NCBI RefSeq assembly: GCF_016806125.1
Contig: NZ_CP047166.1
Coordinates: 1,674,001 to 1,738,000 of the forward strand
DNA: 64,000 bases
From: Ponticoccus alexandrii
GTDB lineage: Bacteria > Pseudomonadota > Alphaproteobacteria > Rhodobacterales > Rhodobacteraceae
Direction of reading: 5' to 3'
Below are positions 9,706-17,567 of this stretch, in pieces (the first letter of the stretch is position 1; each line of letters starts with the position of its first letter). A program made the translations under genes and the position numbers. Below the pieces are notes generated by a model, which saw only the letters and a program-made list of their open reading frames with translations, ran no database searches and had not been told where the DNA came from.

Positions 9706-10793
9706 CCGTCCTCCATGTGAAGTACAAGCCCCAGCGCGAGCAGGACAGAGGCCACCGGTGGCACCCAGGCCGCGATTTGTGGTGCCAATTGGCCGTTCTC
9801 CCCCATGATCTGGGCGAAGTTTCGCACGTAATAGAGGCCGAAGCCAAGCAGAACCGCCGACAGAACGGCCAGCCCGGTGCGCCCCAGCCGGGTGGGTCTC
9901 ATGGTGAAGGCGGCGCCGATCAGCGTCATCGCCACAAGGAACAGCGGGCGCGCCATTTCCATATTCAGCCAGACGATGTGCCGCCGGGCGGAAAAGCCGG
10001 AATCGTCGAGGTCGGCGATGAAGGCGGGCAGGTCCCAGATGGCCACCGCGGAGGGTTTGCCAAAGCGGTCGCGAATGCTTTCCTGCGTCAGGGTCGAGGA
10101 AATCGCGAGGGTCTCGTGTTCCTGCGCCCCGAGTTCGGGGTTGAGGCCTGCCGCAAGCGGCCAGGCCTTGGCATTGGTCAGGATCCATTCGCCGCCCTGA
10201 AGCTCCGCCTCTTCGGCGAGGATGCGGGTCCTGGGGCCGCCAGCCGGGGCATAGGCGACAATCGAGACGTCGAAAAGCCGCGTGGCCTCGGGGTTGGTGC
10301 GGGCGGCATGGATCACCGCCTGACCCTCTGGCCCGCCCTGCCGCAGCCACAGCCCTTCGGGGCCGATCGACAGCGCCGCGGCATTGCCGGTCTGATAGGC
10401 TTCGCGCAGGTCGACGTAATGCTTGGAGGTCGCGGCCACGATGGGGTTCATCACCGCCACGACCAGCAGGCCCAGAAGGAAGGACACCAGCGCGGGCGAG
10501 GCCAGGGCCACCAGACCGGACCGCCCCGCCGCCCGGGTCACGACCAGTTCCGAGGACCGCGCGAGGCCAAGAAACATCGCGATGGTCGCGAGGATCATCA
10601 CCAGCGGGACAATCTCGTACAGGCCTTCGGGCAGCTTCAGCAATACGAGGTGCAGCACCTGTCCGAAGCCCACATTGTCGTAGCGTCCGACCTCTTCGAT
10701 CAGGTCCAGCAGGCCCTGGAACAGCGCGAAGACGGTGAGGATGCCGAGGAACAGCAGCAGGAACCGCCGCGCGAAGTAGAGATGCAGGGTCAT
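9702..10793 (-). CDS. lptG: LPS export ABC transporter permease LptG
   Basis: Inner-membrane subunit of the LptB2FG complex that extracts LPS from the membrane. The 363-residue YjgP/YjgQ-family protein has transmembrane helices near residues 10-30, 60-80, 95-120 and three more near the C-terminus (from about 275), with a periplasmic beta-jellyroll domain between. It overlaps lptF upstream and lptD downstream by ATGA, so permeases, barrel and barrel chaperone are made from one message. Confidence 0.95.
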   Translation of the reverse strand: MTLHLYFARRFLLLFLGILTVFALFQGLLDLIEEVGRYDNVGFGQVLHLVLLKLPEGLYEIVPLVMILATIAMFLGLARSSELVVTRAAGRSGLVALASPALVSFLLGLLVVAVMNPIVAATSKHYVDLREAYQTGNAAALSIGPEGLWLRQGGPEGQAVIHAARTNPEATRLFDVSIVAYAPAGGPRTRILAEEAELQGGEWILTNAKAWPLAAGLNPELGAQEHETLAISSTLTQESIRDRFGKPSAVAIWDLPAFIADLDDSGFSARRHIVWLNMEMARPLFLVAMTLIGAAFTMRPTRLGRTGLAVLSAVLLGFGLYYVRNFAQIMGENGQLAPQIAAWVPPVASVLLALGLVLHMEDG

Positions 10794-11926
10794 GCGGCGC
10801 TGCCCTCTGCCGGGGCGTGGCGCCGCGCCGGTCTGCCGCTTCGGCTCGCGTGCCAGAGAAAGGCCGTGGCGATGGCCGCCCCGAAGAGGCTGGGCAGGTA
10901 GATCAGCGGCCAGAGCGCGCCATTGTCCTTCACCTGTCCCGTCACGCCGCTTTCCACCAGTTTCACCAGCACCAGCAGGAAGATGGCGAGAACGATCTGC
11001 TTCGTCACCCCGAAGCGCGAGAAACCGCCTGCAATCAGCGTGGAAAAGCCGATCAGCGGCGCGATCAGCGCCAGCAGCGGCAGCTGGAAGCGCATGTGCG
11101 CCTCTTCTAGGACTTCGCCGGGGGTGTCGCCGATCTCTTCGGCGACCTGATACGTGCGCATCAGAAGCTCTGGCGTGCCGATGTACTCGACCCGGCGGCG
11201 CTTGGCGGGGCCGGTCGTGATCAGTCCCGAGATGTCATAGGTCAGGTCGGCGAAATTCGTCGTCGACAGGCTGCCGGTCTCGCGGTCGACGGTCTGCGCC
11301 ATGCCCGAGAGCATCACCAGCTTCGGTCCGTCGTCGTCGCGCAGCAGGTAGGCGCGTTCCGCGGTATAGGTCGTCTCGCGTCCCGCCTGCCGGGCGTCGG
11401 TGAGGAAGACGTCCTGCAGCTCTCCCTCGGTGGTGATCGCCCGGATGTAGAAGGTGACGCCGCGTGTGGGATGCAGGAAGGCGCCCTCGCGCAGCAGCCG
11501 GGCCGAGATCGAACCGGCGATTTCCTGCTCGCGCAGGCGCAGCTGCTCGATGCTTTTGGGGACCAGCACGTGGGTCAGGATCGACAGGATCAGCCCGAGG
11601 ATCAGCCCGAAGGCCAGCACCGGCCGCGCCAGCCGCCAGGGCGAGAAGCCGGTGGCCTTGACCACGGTCAGTTCCGAGTCGCCCGACAGACGGTTGGTGA
11701 CGTAGACGGCGGCGGCAAAGCCAGCCATGGGCAGCACAAGCGCGATGACGGCGGGCAGGGACAGCGCCGTGAATTCCAGCACGACGCCTGCGGTATGACC
11801 GTCGGACACCAGACGGTCGAACAGGATCACCGCCCGGTTCACCCAGTAGACGGAGACCAGGACCAGGGCGAAGAAGCCGAACAACACCATCAGTTGCGAC
11901 AGGACGTATCTGTCGAATCTCTGCAA
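10790..11926 (-). CDS. lptF: LPS export ABC transporter permease LptF
   Basis: Partner permease of LptG in LPS export, YjgP/YjgQ family, with six predicted membrane helices around a periplasmic domain. Three starts are possible: GTG 11977, ATG 11947 and TTG 11926. I prefer TTG: GGGGGGA lies seven bases upstream, the protein then begins MQRFDRYVLSQL as relatives do, and the predicted transcription start near 11954 excludes the GTG and would leave the ATG with a leader of only about seven bases. It is the first gene of the six-gene chain; the ATP-binding partner LptB is not in the window. Confidence 0.93.
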   Translation of the reverse strand: MQRFDRYVLSQLMVLFGFFALVLVSVYWVNRAVILFDRLVSDGHTAGVVLEFTALSLPAVIALVLPMAGFAAAVYVTNRLSGDSELTVVKATGFSPWRLARPVLAFGLILGLILSILTHVLVPKSIEQLRLREQEIAGSISARLLREGAFLHPTRGVTFYIRAITTEGELQDVFLTDARQAGRETTYTAERAYLLRDDDGPKLVMLSGMAQTVDRETGSLSTTNFADLTYDISGLITTGPAKRRRVEYIGTPELLMRTYQVAEEIGDTPGEVLEEAHMRFQLPLLALIAPLIGFSTLIAGGFSRFGVTKQIVLAIFLLVLVKLVESGVTGQVKDNGALWPLIYLPSLFGAAIATAFLWHASRSGRPARRHAPAEGSAA

Positions 11927-11960
11927 ACGGCGGTCCCCCCAGACCATGCGGATCGGCGCG

Positions 11961-11989
11961 AGACTAGCGGATCGCACCGGGGGGATAAA
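11961..11989 (-). promoter_or_regulatory. Predicted sigma-70 promoter of the lptFGD-surA-pdxA-rsmA operon
   Basis: On the minus strand TTTATC (-35, 11984-11989) and TAGTCT (-10, 11961-11966) are exactly 17 bp apart. The start point would be near 11954. No other promoter-like sequence is obvious inside the tightly overlapped operon. Confidence 0.5.
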
Positions 11990-12021
11990 GATGTGGCGAG
12001 GGCGCGTCGTGAAGGCGGTGC

Positions 12022-12082
12022 AGGGGCGCTGCCCCAGGCCTGCGGCCTCCCCCGGGATATTTTTGGACAGAAGAAACGGGGG
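12022..12082 (+). repeat. Dispersed GATATTTT/GGACAGAAGAAA motif, copy 1
   Basis: It reads GGGGC-GCT-GCCCC hairpin, then an AGGCC-TGC-GGCCT hairpin, then CCCCCGGGATATTTTT and GGACAGAAGAAACGGGGG. It lies in the 198-bp gap between the lptF promoter and the end of the next minus-strand gene. Other copies start at 19614, 44519, 57505 and 57718 (the last inverted). Confidence 0.7.
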
Positions 12083-12145
12083 GCGGAGACGGGGCGCCTT
12101 TTCTACGTCGTCAGGGATTGATCAGCCTGCGCTCCCGTGGCGTCG

Positions 12146-13630
12146 CTACTGGTGGCGCAGGCTGATCCAACCGGTCCCGCCATAGGGCATCCGGACTTCT
12201 CTCCAATAAGCGTCTGAGAGGATGCAGGAGCGAAATGCCACCTGTTGCGGAGTGAGCGGCTCGAAAGGGTGATCTTCGATCCGCCCATCGATCCCCTGGG
12301 CCTCCATCTCGGTATCGTAGTCTTGGCAGATCTTCGAGCACGACGCCCGATCCGGGCCGGTCACTTCTTCGGCCCCGGTCGTGGGCAGCAGTTCGTAAGC
12401 TGCGGGTCGGAACAGGACCGCCGAGGCCGGGTCGGGGGCTTCATGAATGGCGGCATCCGGCGAGAAGGGCGAGACGTTGATCTCGAAAAGGTCCGAACAG
12501 GAGAGCGGTACAAGAGGTCTCATACCGCGCTCGATTGCCGGACCGGGCGCTTGGATGGCCATCAGCGTGGCCTCGAGATCGGCCAGCGGCGTGTCGGGCG
12601 GGGCCAGCGCCAAGTGTTCCGACGTGCCAAGCGATTGTTCGACACGTTCGCTTTGGCGGCAATCATTATCGAACCGGCCCTGCCCGGCCAGATTGAAGCC
12701 GCTTCCGCAAAAGTCGAAACTCGAGGCTACCTGCATTTTGCACTGAAGAAAGGTCGTGTCATCGAAGAGGAAGACGTGCCAGTAGTCCACGAATTTCCAT
12801 TCATCGAATTCGAAGTCCTCGCTGTCTTCCTTGCGCACCTTTGCACGCTGCACGTGGCGCCAGAAGTCTTTCGGCGCGATCTGGGGCGGAGACCAGTCGG
12901 TACCGTTCTGCCAGTTCCAAAGGTTGGCGCAGGCGTTCAGGGCCGCCCGTGGACTCGACTGTTCCGGGCCGCGATAGCCGAAGACCTCAATGTTGAACCG
13001 CCCGGCCTTGCCCACGGTATCCACGTAATAAAAATCCTGCCCGCCCTGGCCGAGAAGTTCCTTCAGCAGCGCTTGCGGGATGTTCTCGTGGCGCGAGCCG
13101 GATTTGCGTTGGCTGCCTAAGGCGACAATCGCCAGGGTCGCATCTGTGGACAGCTGAAACGCGCGCGACATTTCCTCGGCCGAGTAGGTGCGACCGGTGT
13201 CCGGGTCGAAAGCCGTTCGATGGAAGCCCAGGGTTGCGGTCACGTGCATCCTGCGGCTGTGTTCCTTAAGGTCGGACTCCTCTCGCGTGCCCAGCATGAA
13301 GACCAGCGAACAGGCTGACAGGCAGGCTTCCGCCTCAAGGATGACGGTGCCGACGTTCCGTTCCTGGACCAGTTCGGCAAGGGCAACGGCCTCTCCGATG
13401 GCACCCCCGGGGCTGTTGAGGCACATCTTGTAAAACCAGCCGGTCTTGGCTTCATCCTGGTCGAGCAGGGACCGCAGCCGGTTGGCGTCGCCGCTTTCGA
13501 TTTGTCCCTCAAGCCGGAGGTTGCAGTTGGGCTCGTCCACCGGGGACAGGATCGCAGCCGAAGCCGGGAGGGTGGCCGCGAGCGCAAAAAGCGCGGCACA
13601 GAGGATCGTCAGGCGCGTCGGATGTCTCAA
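12146..13630 (-). CDS. Secreted ClpP/crotonase-fold protein, COG3904-like, large form
   Basis: 494 residues with a signal peptide (cleavage near ASAA). Residues about 30-200 resemble the periplasmic COG3904 type of serine-protease/crotonase fold: LNSPGGAIGEAVALAELV, then EACLSACSLVFMLG where a catalytic Ser would sit, then LGFHRTAF for a possible His. Cysteines flank the serine. The 300-residue remainder has several Cys and ends in an SH3b-like stretch (VRMPYGGTGWI). Function is unknown. A shorter paralogue is encoded at 22315. It stands between lptF and pepA, which are often direct neighbours in proteobacteria, so it may be an insertion here. Confidence 0.65.
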   Translation of the reverse strand: MRHPTRLTILCAALFALAATLPASAAILSPVDEPNCNLRLEGQIESGDANRLRSLLDQDEAKTGWFYKMCLNSPGGAIGEAVALAELVQERNVGTVILEAEACLSACSLVFMLGTREESDLKEHSRRMHVTATLGFHRTAFDPDTGRTYSAEEMSRAFQLSTDATLAIVALGSQRKSGSRHENIPQALLKELLGQGGQDFYYVDTVGKAGRFNIEVFGYRGPEQSSPRAALNACANLWNWQNGTDWSPPQIAPKDFWRHVQRAKVRKEDSEDFEFDEWKFVDYWHVFLFDDTTFLQCKMQVASSFDFCGSGFNLAGQGRFDNDCRQSERVEQSLGTSEHLALAPPDTPLADLEATLMAIQAPGPAIERGMRPLVPLSCSDLFEINVSPFSPDAAIHEAPDPASAVLFRPAAYELLPTTGAEEVTGPDRASCSKICQDYDTEMEAQGIDGRIEDHPFEPLTPQQVAFRSCILSDAYWREVRMPYGGTGWISLRHQ

Positions 13631-13893
13631 GGAAATCTCCGGAATGCGTTGTGCCCGTTGGGCGAAAAAGGTCTGTATGGCGGCAGATTATCGGTGGATG
13701 CCTCCCTGGCAAGTATTTGTTCCTTCGCGGGCGTGGGAGGCGGGCCATTGCGGACCACGCCATCGGAGCACCGGCCCGGTGGGGGAGGGCTCAGCCTGCG
13801 CCACAGAGACACGAGCGGAAGGTCATGGCGGCTCTGGCCATTGTCCGGGGGGCGCGTTACCTCTTGGCGCAAACAAGCATATGGAGAGCCCCC

Positions 13894-15360
13894 ATGACCG
13901 ACCTGCGTGAGATCACCTTTGCCGATGTGGATATCGAGGCGCTGGCCGGCGCGAGCGGTCGCGTGGCGGTGCTGATCCCGGCGGAGGGCACGCTCAGCCC
14001 CGCGGCGCGGCGTCTGAGCCGCCTGACCAAGGGGGCGGTGGCCCGCGCGGTCGAGAGCGAGGCCTGGGAAAAGCTGGAGGTCGGTGCGGTGCTGTCGCTG
14101 GCATGGCCTGCGGGCATGTCCGCGGAGGGCGTGGACCTGGTGAAGCTGCCGCGTCGTCCGTCGGTCGCCGAGGCGCGCAAGGCGGGGGCGGCGCTGGCCA
14201 AGGCCGCGGGCAAGGCCGGCGTGACGCTGCTGGCGGAAGGCACCCGGCGGCCCGCGCAGATCGCGCTGGGGCTGGCGCTGAAGGGCTATGCCTTCACCGC
14301 GCGCAAGTCCGAGCCCGCAGAGGTCCCGGCGGCGGCTGTCGTCATGTGCAAGGGCGCGGGCGAGGCGGGCGAGGCCTATGCCACTGCGCGGGCCGTGGCC
14401 GAGGGTGTCTTCTTCACCCGCGATCTGGTGTCCGAGCCGACCAACGTGCTGGGCACGGTCGAGTTTGCCGCAAGGCTGGAGGCGCTGCGCGAGACCGGTC
14501 TCGAGGTCGAGGTGCTGGAAGAGGACCGTCTGGAAGAGATGGGCATGGGCGCCCTTCTGGGCGTGGGCATGGGGTCTGCCATGCCGTCCAAGGTCGTCGT
14601 CATGCGCTGGAAGGGCGCCGAGGGTGCGCCGCTGGCGCTGATCGGCAAGGGTGTGGTCTTCGACACCGGCGGCATCTCGCTGAAGCCCGCCGCGGGCATG
14701 GAAGACATGACCATGGACATGGGCGGCGCGGGTGTCGTCTCGGGCGTGATGAAGACGCTGGCGCTGCGCAAGGCCAAGGCGCACGTCGTCGGCATGGTGG
14801 GTCTTGTCGAGAACATGCCCAGCGACCGCGCGCAGCGGCCCGGCGACATCGTGACCTCGATGAAGGGCGACACCATCGAGGTGATCAACACCGACGCCGA
14901 GGGGCGGCTGGTGCTGGCGGACGTGATGTGGCACGCGCAGCTGTCCGAGGAACCGGCGGCGATGATCGACCTTGCCACCCTCACCGGCGCCTGCATCATC
15001 GCGCTGGGGCACGAGAACGCGGGCGTCTTCTCGAACGACGACGGTCTGGCGGGGGATTTCCTTGCGGCGGCCGAGGCCGAGGGCGAGGGCGCGTGGCGCC
15101 TGCCGCTGGGCAAGGCCTATGACGACCAGCTGAAGTCGCTGAAGGCGGACATCAAGAACGTCGGCGGGCGGCCCGCGGGCGCGATCACCGCGGCGCAGTT
15201 CCTGCAGCGTTTCGTCAAGGACGGCACGCCGTGGATTCACCTCGACATCGCGGGTGTGGCGCAGGTCTCTGCCGAGACTACCCTGTCGCCCAAGGGCGCA
15301 ACGGGCTGGGGCGTCATGGCGCTGGACCGGCTGGTGCGCGACCGCTTCGAGCAGGACTGA
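13894..15360 (+). CDS. pepA: Leucyl aminopeptidase (M17)
   Basis: Cytosolic metallopeptidase that removes N-terminal Leu and other residues. The 488-residue protein has the metal-binding region LIGKGVVFDTGGISLKP near residue 250 and the signature NTDAEGRLVLAD near residue 330. The ATG after GGAGAGCCCCC is the start; the open frame upstream is not conserved. Followed five bases after its stop by holC, as in many proteobacteria. The 263-bp gap to the divergent upstream gene must hold both promoters, but I find no clear boxes. Confidence 0.96.
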   Translation: MTDLREITFADVDIEALAGASGRVAVLIPAEGTLSPAARRLSRLTKGAVARAVESEAWEKLEVGAVLSLAWPAGMSAEGVDLVKLPRRPSVAEARKAGAALAKAAGKAGVTLLAEGTRRPAQIALGLALKGYAFTARKSEPAEVPAAAVVMCKGAGEAGEAYATARAVAEGVFFTRDLVSEPTNVLGTVEFAARLEALRETGLEVEVLEEDRLEEMGMGALLGVGMGSAMPSKVVVMRWKGAEGAPLALIGKGVVFDTGGISLKPAAGMEDMTMDMGGAGVVSGVMKTLALRKAKAHVVGMVGLVENMPSDRAQRPGDIVTSMKGDTIEVINTDAEGRLVLADVMWHAQLSEEPAAMIDLATLTGACIIALGHENAGVFSNDDGLAGDFLAAAEAEGEGAWRLPLGKAYDDQLKSLKADIKNVGGRPAGAITAAQFLQRFVKDGTPWIHLDIAGVAQVSAETTLSPKGATGWGVMALDRLVRDRFEQD

Positions 15361-15365
15361 AGCCC

Positions 15366-15827
15366 TTGGGCGCGGCCTATTTCTACCACCTGACGCAGCG
15401 TCCCATGGAAGAGACGCTGCGCGTGCTGCTGGAGCGTTCGGCCGAGGCAGGCTGGCGCGTGGCGGTGCGCGGCACAGAGCGCGGGCGGATGGAATGGCTG
15501 GATGAGAAGCTCTGGCAGGGGCCCGAGGACGGGTTCCTGCCGCACGGGCTGGCGGGCGGGCCGCATGACGCGGACCAGCCGGTGCTTCTGTGCACCGAGG
15601 ATCAGGAGGCCGCGAACGCTCCGGCCTGCCTGATGACGCTGGATGGCGCGCGGCTGCTGTCGGAAGAGGTCGAGCGGCTCGAGCGGGTCTGCGTGCTGTT
15701 CGATGGCCACGACGAGAGCGCCGTTCAGGTGGCGCGCGGCCAGTGGTCGGCGCTGAAGAAGGCGGGCTGTTCGGCGCAGTACTGGTCCGAGGAGTCGGGC
15801 CGCTGGGAGAAGAAGGCCGAAACCTGA
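15366..15827 (+). CDS. holC: DNA polymerase III chi subunit
   Basis: Clamp-loader accessory subunit linking the polymerase III holoenzyme to SSB. The 153-residue product has the family pattern (AAYFYHLTQRPMEETLRVLLER, WLDEKLW, FLPHG, PVLLCT, LFDGHDESAV, ARGQW). The start is TTG, with AGGA from the end of pepA about ten bases upstream; no in-frame ATG would retain the conserved N-terminus. It lies directly downstream of pepA and is probably translationally dependent on it. Confidence 0.93.
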   Translation: MGAAYFYHLTQRPMEETLRVLLERSAEAGWRVAVRGTERGRMEWLDEKLWQGPEDGFLPHGLAGGPHDADQPVLLCTEDQEAANAPACLMTLDGARLLSEEVERLERVCVLFDGHDESAVQVARGQWSALKKAGCSAQYWSEESGRWEKKAET

Positions 15828-15885
15828 GGGCGCCGGAAACTTTCGAAGTTTCCGGGCCGTTTTCTTGGGAAGAAAACGGCGCCCC
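15828..15885. repeat. Two-hairpin intergenic element, copy B (holC/retropepsin)
   Basis: It fills the space between two convergent stop codons. Hairpin 1 (15833-15855) is CCGGAAACTT-TCG-AAGTTTCCGG. Hairpin 2 (15856-15880) is GCCGTTTTCTT-GGG-AAGAAAACGGC. GGGC at the left end pairs with GCCC at the right end, closing a three-way junction. Confidence 0.75.
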
Positions 15886-15888
15886 GCC

Positions 15889-16470
15889 TCAGCGTTGCAG
15901 GACCATGCGGCCGTTCGAGATCTCGACCCGCGCGAAGCGGTCGAGATAGGTCATGCCCAGAAGCGAGGTATCCATTTCTCCGCCGTTGACGTAGGCGGGC
16001 ATCCTGTTGTCGACGATCGGCCCGAGGGCCACGCTTTCCAGCGTCACCGGCGCGGTCTGCACCGATCCGTTGGCGGTCATCGCGGTCGAGAGAAAGACGA
16101 GGTCCTCCGGATGCAGCCCGGCCCGCTGCGCGTCCTGCCGGGTCAGCACCATCGACGAGGCGCCGGTGTCCACGACAAAGCGCGTCGGGGCGCCGTTCAC
16201 GTCGAGAGTGATGTAGTAGTGGCCGTCCTGTTCCCGCGGCAGTTCGATCCTGCCCTCTTCGCCAAAGACCGATTGTCGTGGCAGGACGGTGCTGCGTACG
16301 TCGTCCCAAAGGCCGATGGCGGCGACGGTGCCGAAGAAGATCAGCACCCAGACGGCCATGTGCTGCGCCATCTTGTTGAGGTTCAGCCTGCCCCTGACCA
16401 GAAGCCAGGTCAAAAGCGCCGCCCCCAGAACGCTGAGGTAGATCAGGTTGCCGATCTGGTCTCCGGACAT
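15889..16470 (-). CDS. Membrane-anchored retropepsin-like aspartic protease (TIGR02281 type)
   Basis: 193 residues. Two hydrophobic segments (about 8-25 and 37-55) anchor the protein; the C-terminal domain is a single-lobed clan AA aspartic protease with YYITLDVNGAPTRFVVDTGAS, where D of DTGAS is the catalytic Asp, and the family pattern SLLGMTYLDRF near the end. The active form would be a homodimer facing the periplasm. Substrate unknown. It stands alone, convergent with holC. Confidence 0.85.
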   Translation of the reverse strand: MSGDQIGNLIYLSVLGAALLTWLLVRGRLNLNKMAQHMAVWVLIFFGTVAAIGLWDDVRSTVLPRQSVFGEEGRIELPREQDGHYYITLDVNGAPTRFVVDTGASSMVLTRQDAQRAGLHPEDLVFLSTAMTANGSVQTAPVTLESVALGPIVDNRMPAYVNGGEMDTSLLGMTYLDRFARVEISNGRMVLQR

Positions 16471-16539
16471 GGGCGCTCTCCTCGCAGCTTCTGTCAGATA
16501 TAGGTTTCGGGCGGCGGAATGTCAGGGGCGGCGGGCCGC

Positions 16540-17163
16540 TCAGGTGCCGCCTGCCAGCCCGAAGTCGCGCAAACCGTCCAGAACGAACTGGACGGACAGC
16601 GCGGCGAGCAGCATGCCCAGAAGGCGTGTGACGACATTGATGCCGGTCCGCCCGAGGCCGCGTTCGATCACACCGGCGGAGAGGAACAGCAGCAGAGCCA
16701 GCATGAGGACGGCGGCCATGACGCCAAGCACGGCGGCCATGCCGAGCCCGCCCTCGGCCCGGCCCGCCAGCAGGATCATCGTGGCGATGGCGCCGGGTCC
16801 GGCGATTAGCGGGATGGCGATGGGAAAAACCGAGGGGTCGGGAAAGTCTTCCTCGTCGGCCTGATCCTCGCGGCGCTTGGTGCGGCGCTGGAACAGCATG
16901 TCGAGCGCGGTCAGGAACAGCAGAATCCCGCCCGCGATGCGAAACGCGGGCATCGAGATGCCGATGAAGCCCAGAACGGCCTCGCCGAAGAAGGCGAAGA
17001 GGGTCAGGATGGCGCCCGCGATCAGCACCGCCCGCAGGGCTACCGCGCGGCGGTGCTGATCATCGGTATCGGCGGTCAGCGCGATGAAGATGGGCGTGAG
17101 GCCCACAGGGTCGATCACCACGAAGAGCGTCGCGAAGGCGCCGATGAGGAAGGTCTGATCCAT
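16540..17163 (-). CDS. MarC family integral membrane protein
   Basis: 207 residues, almost wholly membrane: helices near 5-27, 42-63, 70-90, 112-133, 140-165 and 180-200, the six-helix UPF0056/MarC layout, including the conserved DPVGLTPIFIALT near the start and PLIAGPGAIATMI after the charged loop at about residues 90-108. Despite the name, no role in multiple antibiotic resistance is established; transport is assumed. No obvious operon partner. Confidence 0.9.
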   Translation of the reverse strand: MDQTFLIGAFATLFVVIDPVGLTPIFIALTADTDDQHRRAVALRAVLIAGAILTLFAFFGEAVLGFIGISMPAFRIAGGILLFLTALDMLFQRRTKRREDQADEEDFPDPSVFPIAIPLIAGPGAIATMILLAGRAEGGLGMAAVLGVMAAVLMLALLLFLSAGVIERGLGRTGINVVTRLLGMLLAALSVQFVLDGLRDFGLAGGT

Positions 17164-17567
17164 GGTTTCTGGCTAGAGCAGGTTGGGCGTCCGCGCAATC
17201 CTCGGGACGGCCTCGGAGCCTGCGTGGCGCAGAAACCGGTTCGGGGAGGAGTATGGGCTTCGGCCCGGGAGCGCGGATCGATGCGGCGGTGTTAGGGCTG
17301 ATGTTGCGTGGCGAGGGGTTGGCAAGGCGTGCGCGTCGGTCGGACCGGGGCGCGGGTCGATCTGGCGCGCCGGGACTGATGACCGGAGGCGAAGCGGGCA
17401 AGGCGGGTGCGTTGGTCGGTCCGGGGCGCAGGCCGATCTGGTGGGTCCGGGCTGATGCTGGGGGCAGGGCGGGCGCGCCGGCTGGCGCGGCTCCCGCCCT
17501 TTGTGGGTATCCTTTGGACCGCGCGCGGACCGCCGGCTTCACTGCCGCGGTGCCATGCGACCCGGCT
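17164..17567. other. 404-bp gene-free gap with a degenerate tandem repeat
   Basis: Open frames here on both strands lack any recognisable protein and run into marC or the ABC-F gene in the wrong frame. The central part carries the imperfect tandem repeat listed separately. The gap separates two minus-strand genes and presumably carries the marC promoter, but no boxes stand out. Confidence 0.6.
17270..17480. repeat. Imperfect tandem repeat, unit about 77 bp
   Basis: Units begin at about 17270, 17348 and 17425 (the third is partial). Each opens with GCGCRGRYCGATSTGG or a close variant and has GGGMCTGATG about 20 bases later; the two complete units end with GCGTYGGTCGGWCCGG or a variant. Units 1 and 2 are 78 and 77 bp. 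The copies are diverged, with no intact coding frame shared among them. Confidence 0.6.

Noticed and set aside
7480-9720. 746-codon plus-strand frame opposite lptD and surA
   Set aside because: Shadow of lptD; the minus-strand frame has a signal peptide, OstA domain and conserved cysteines.
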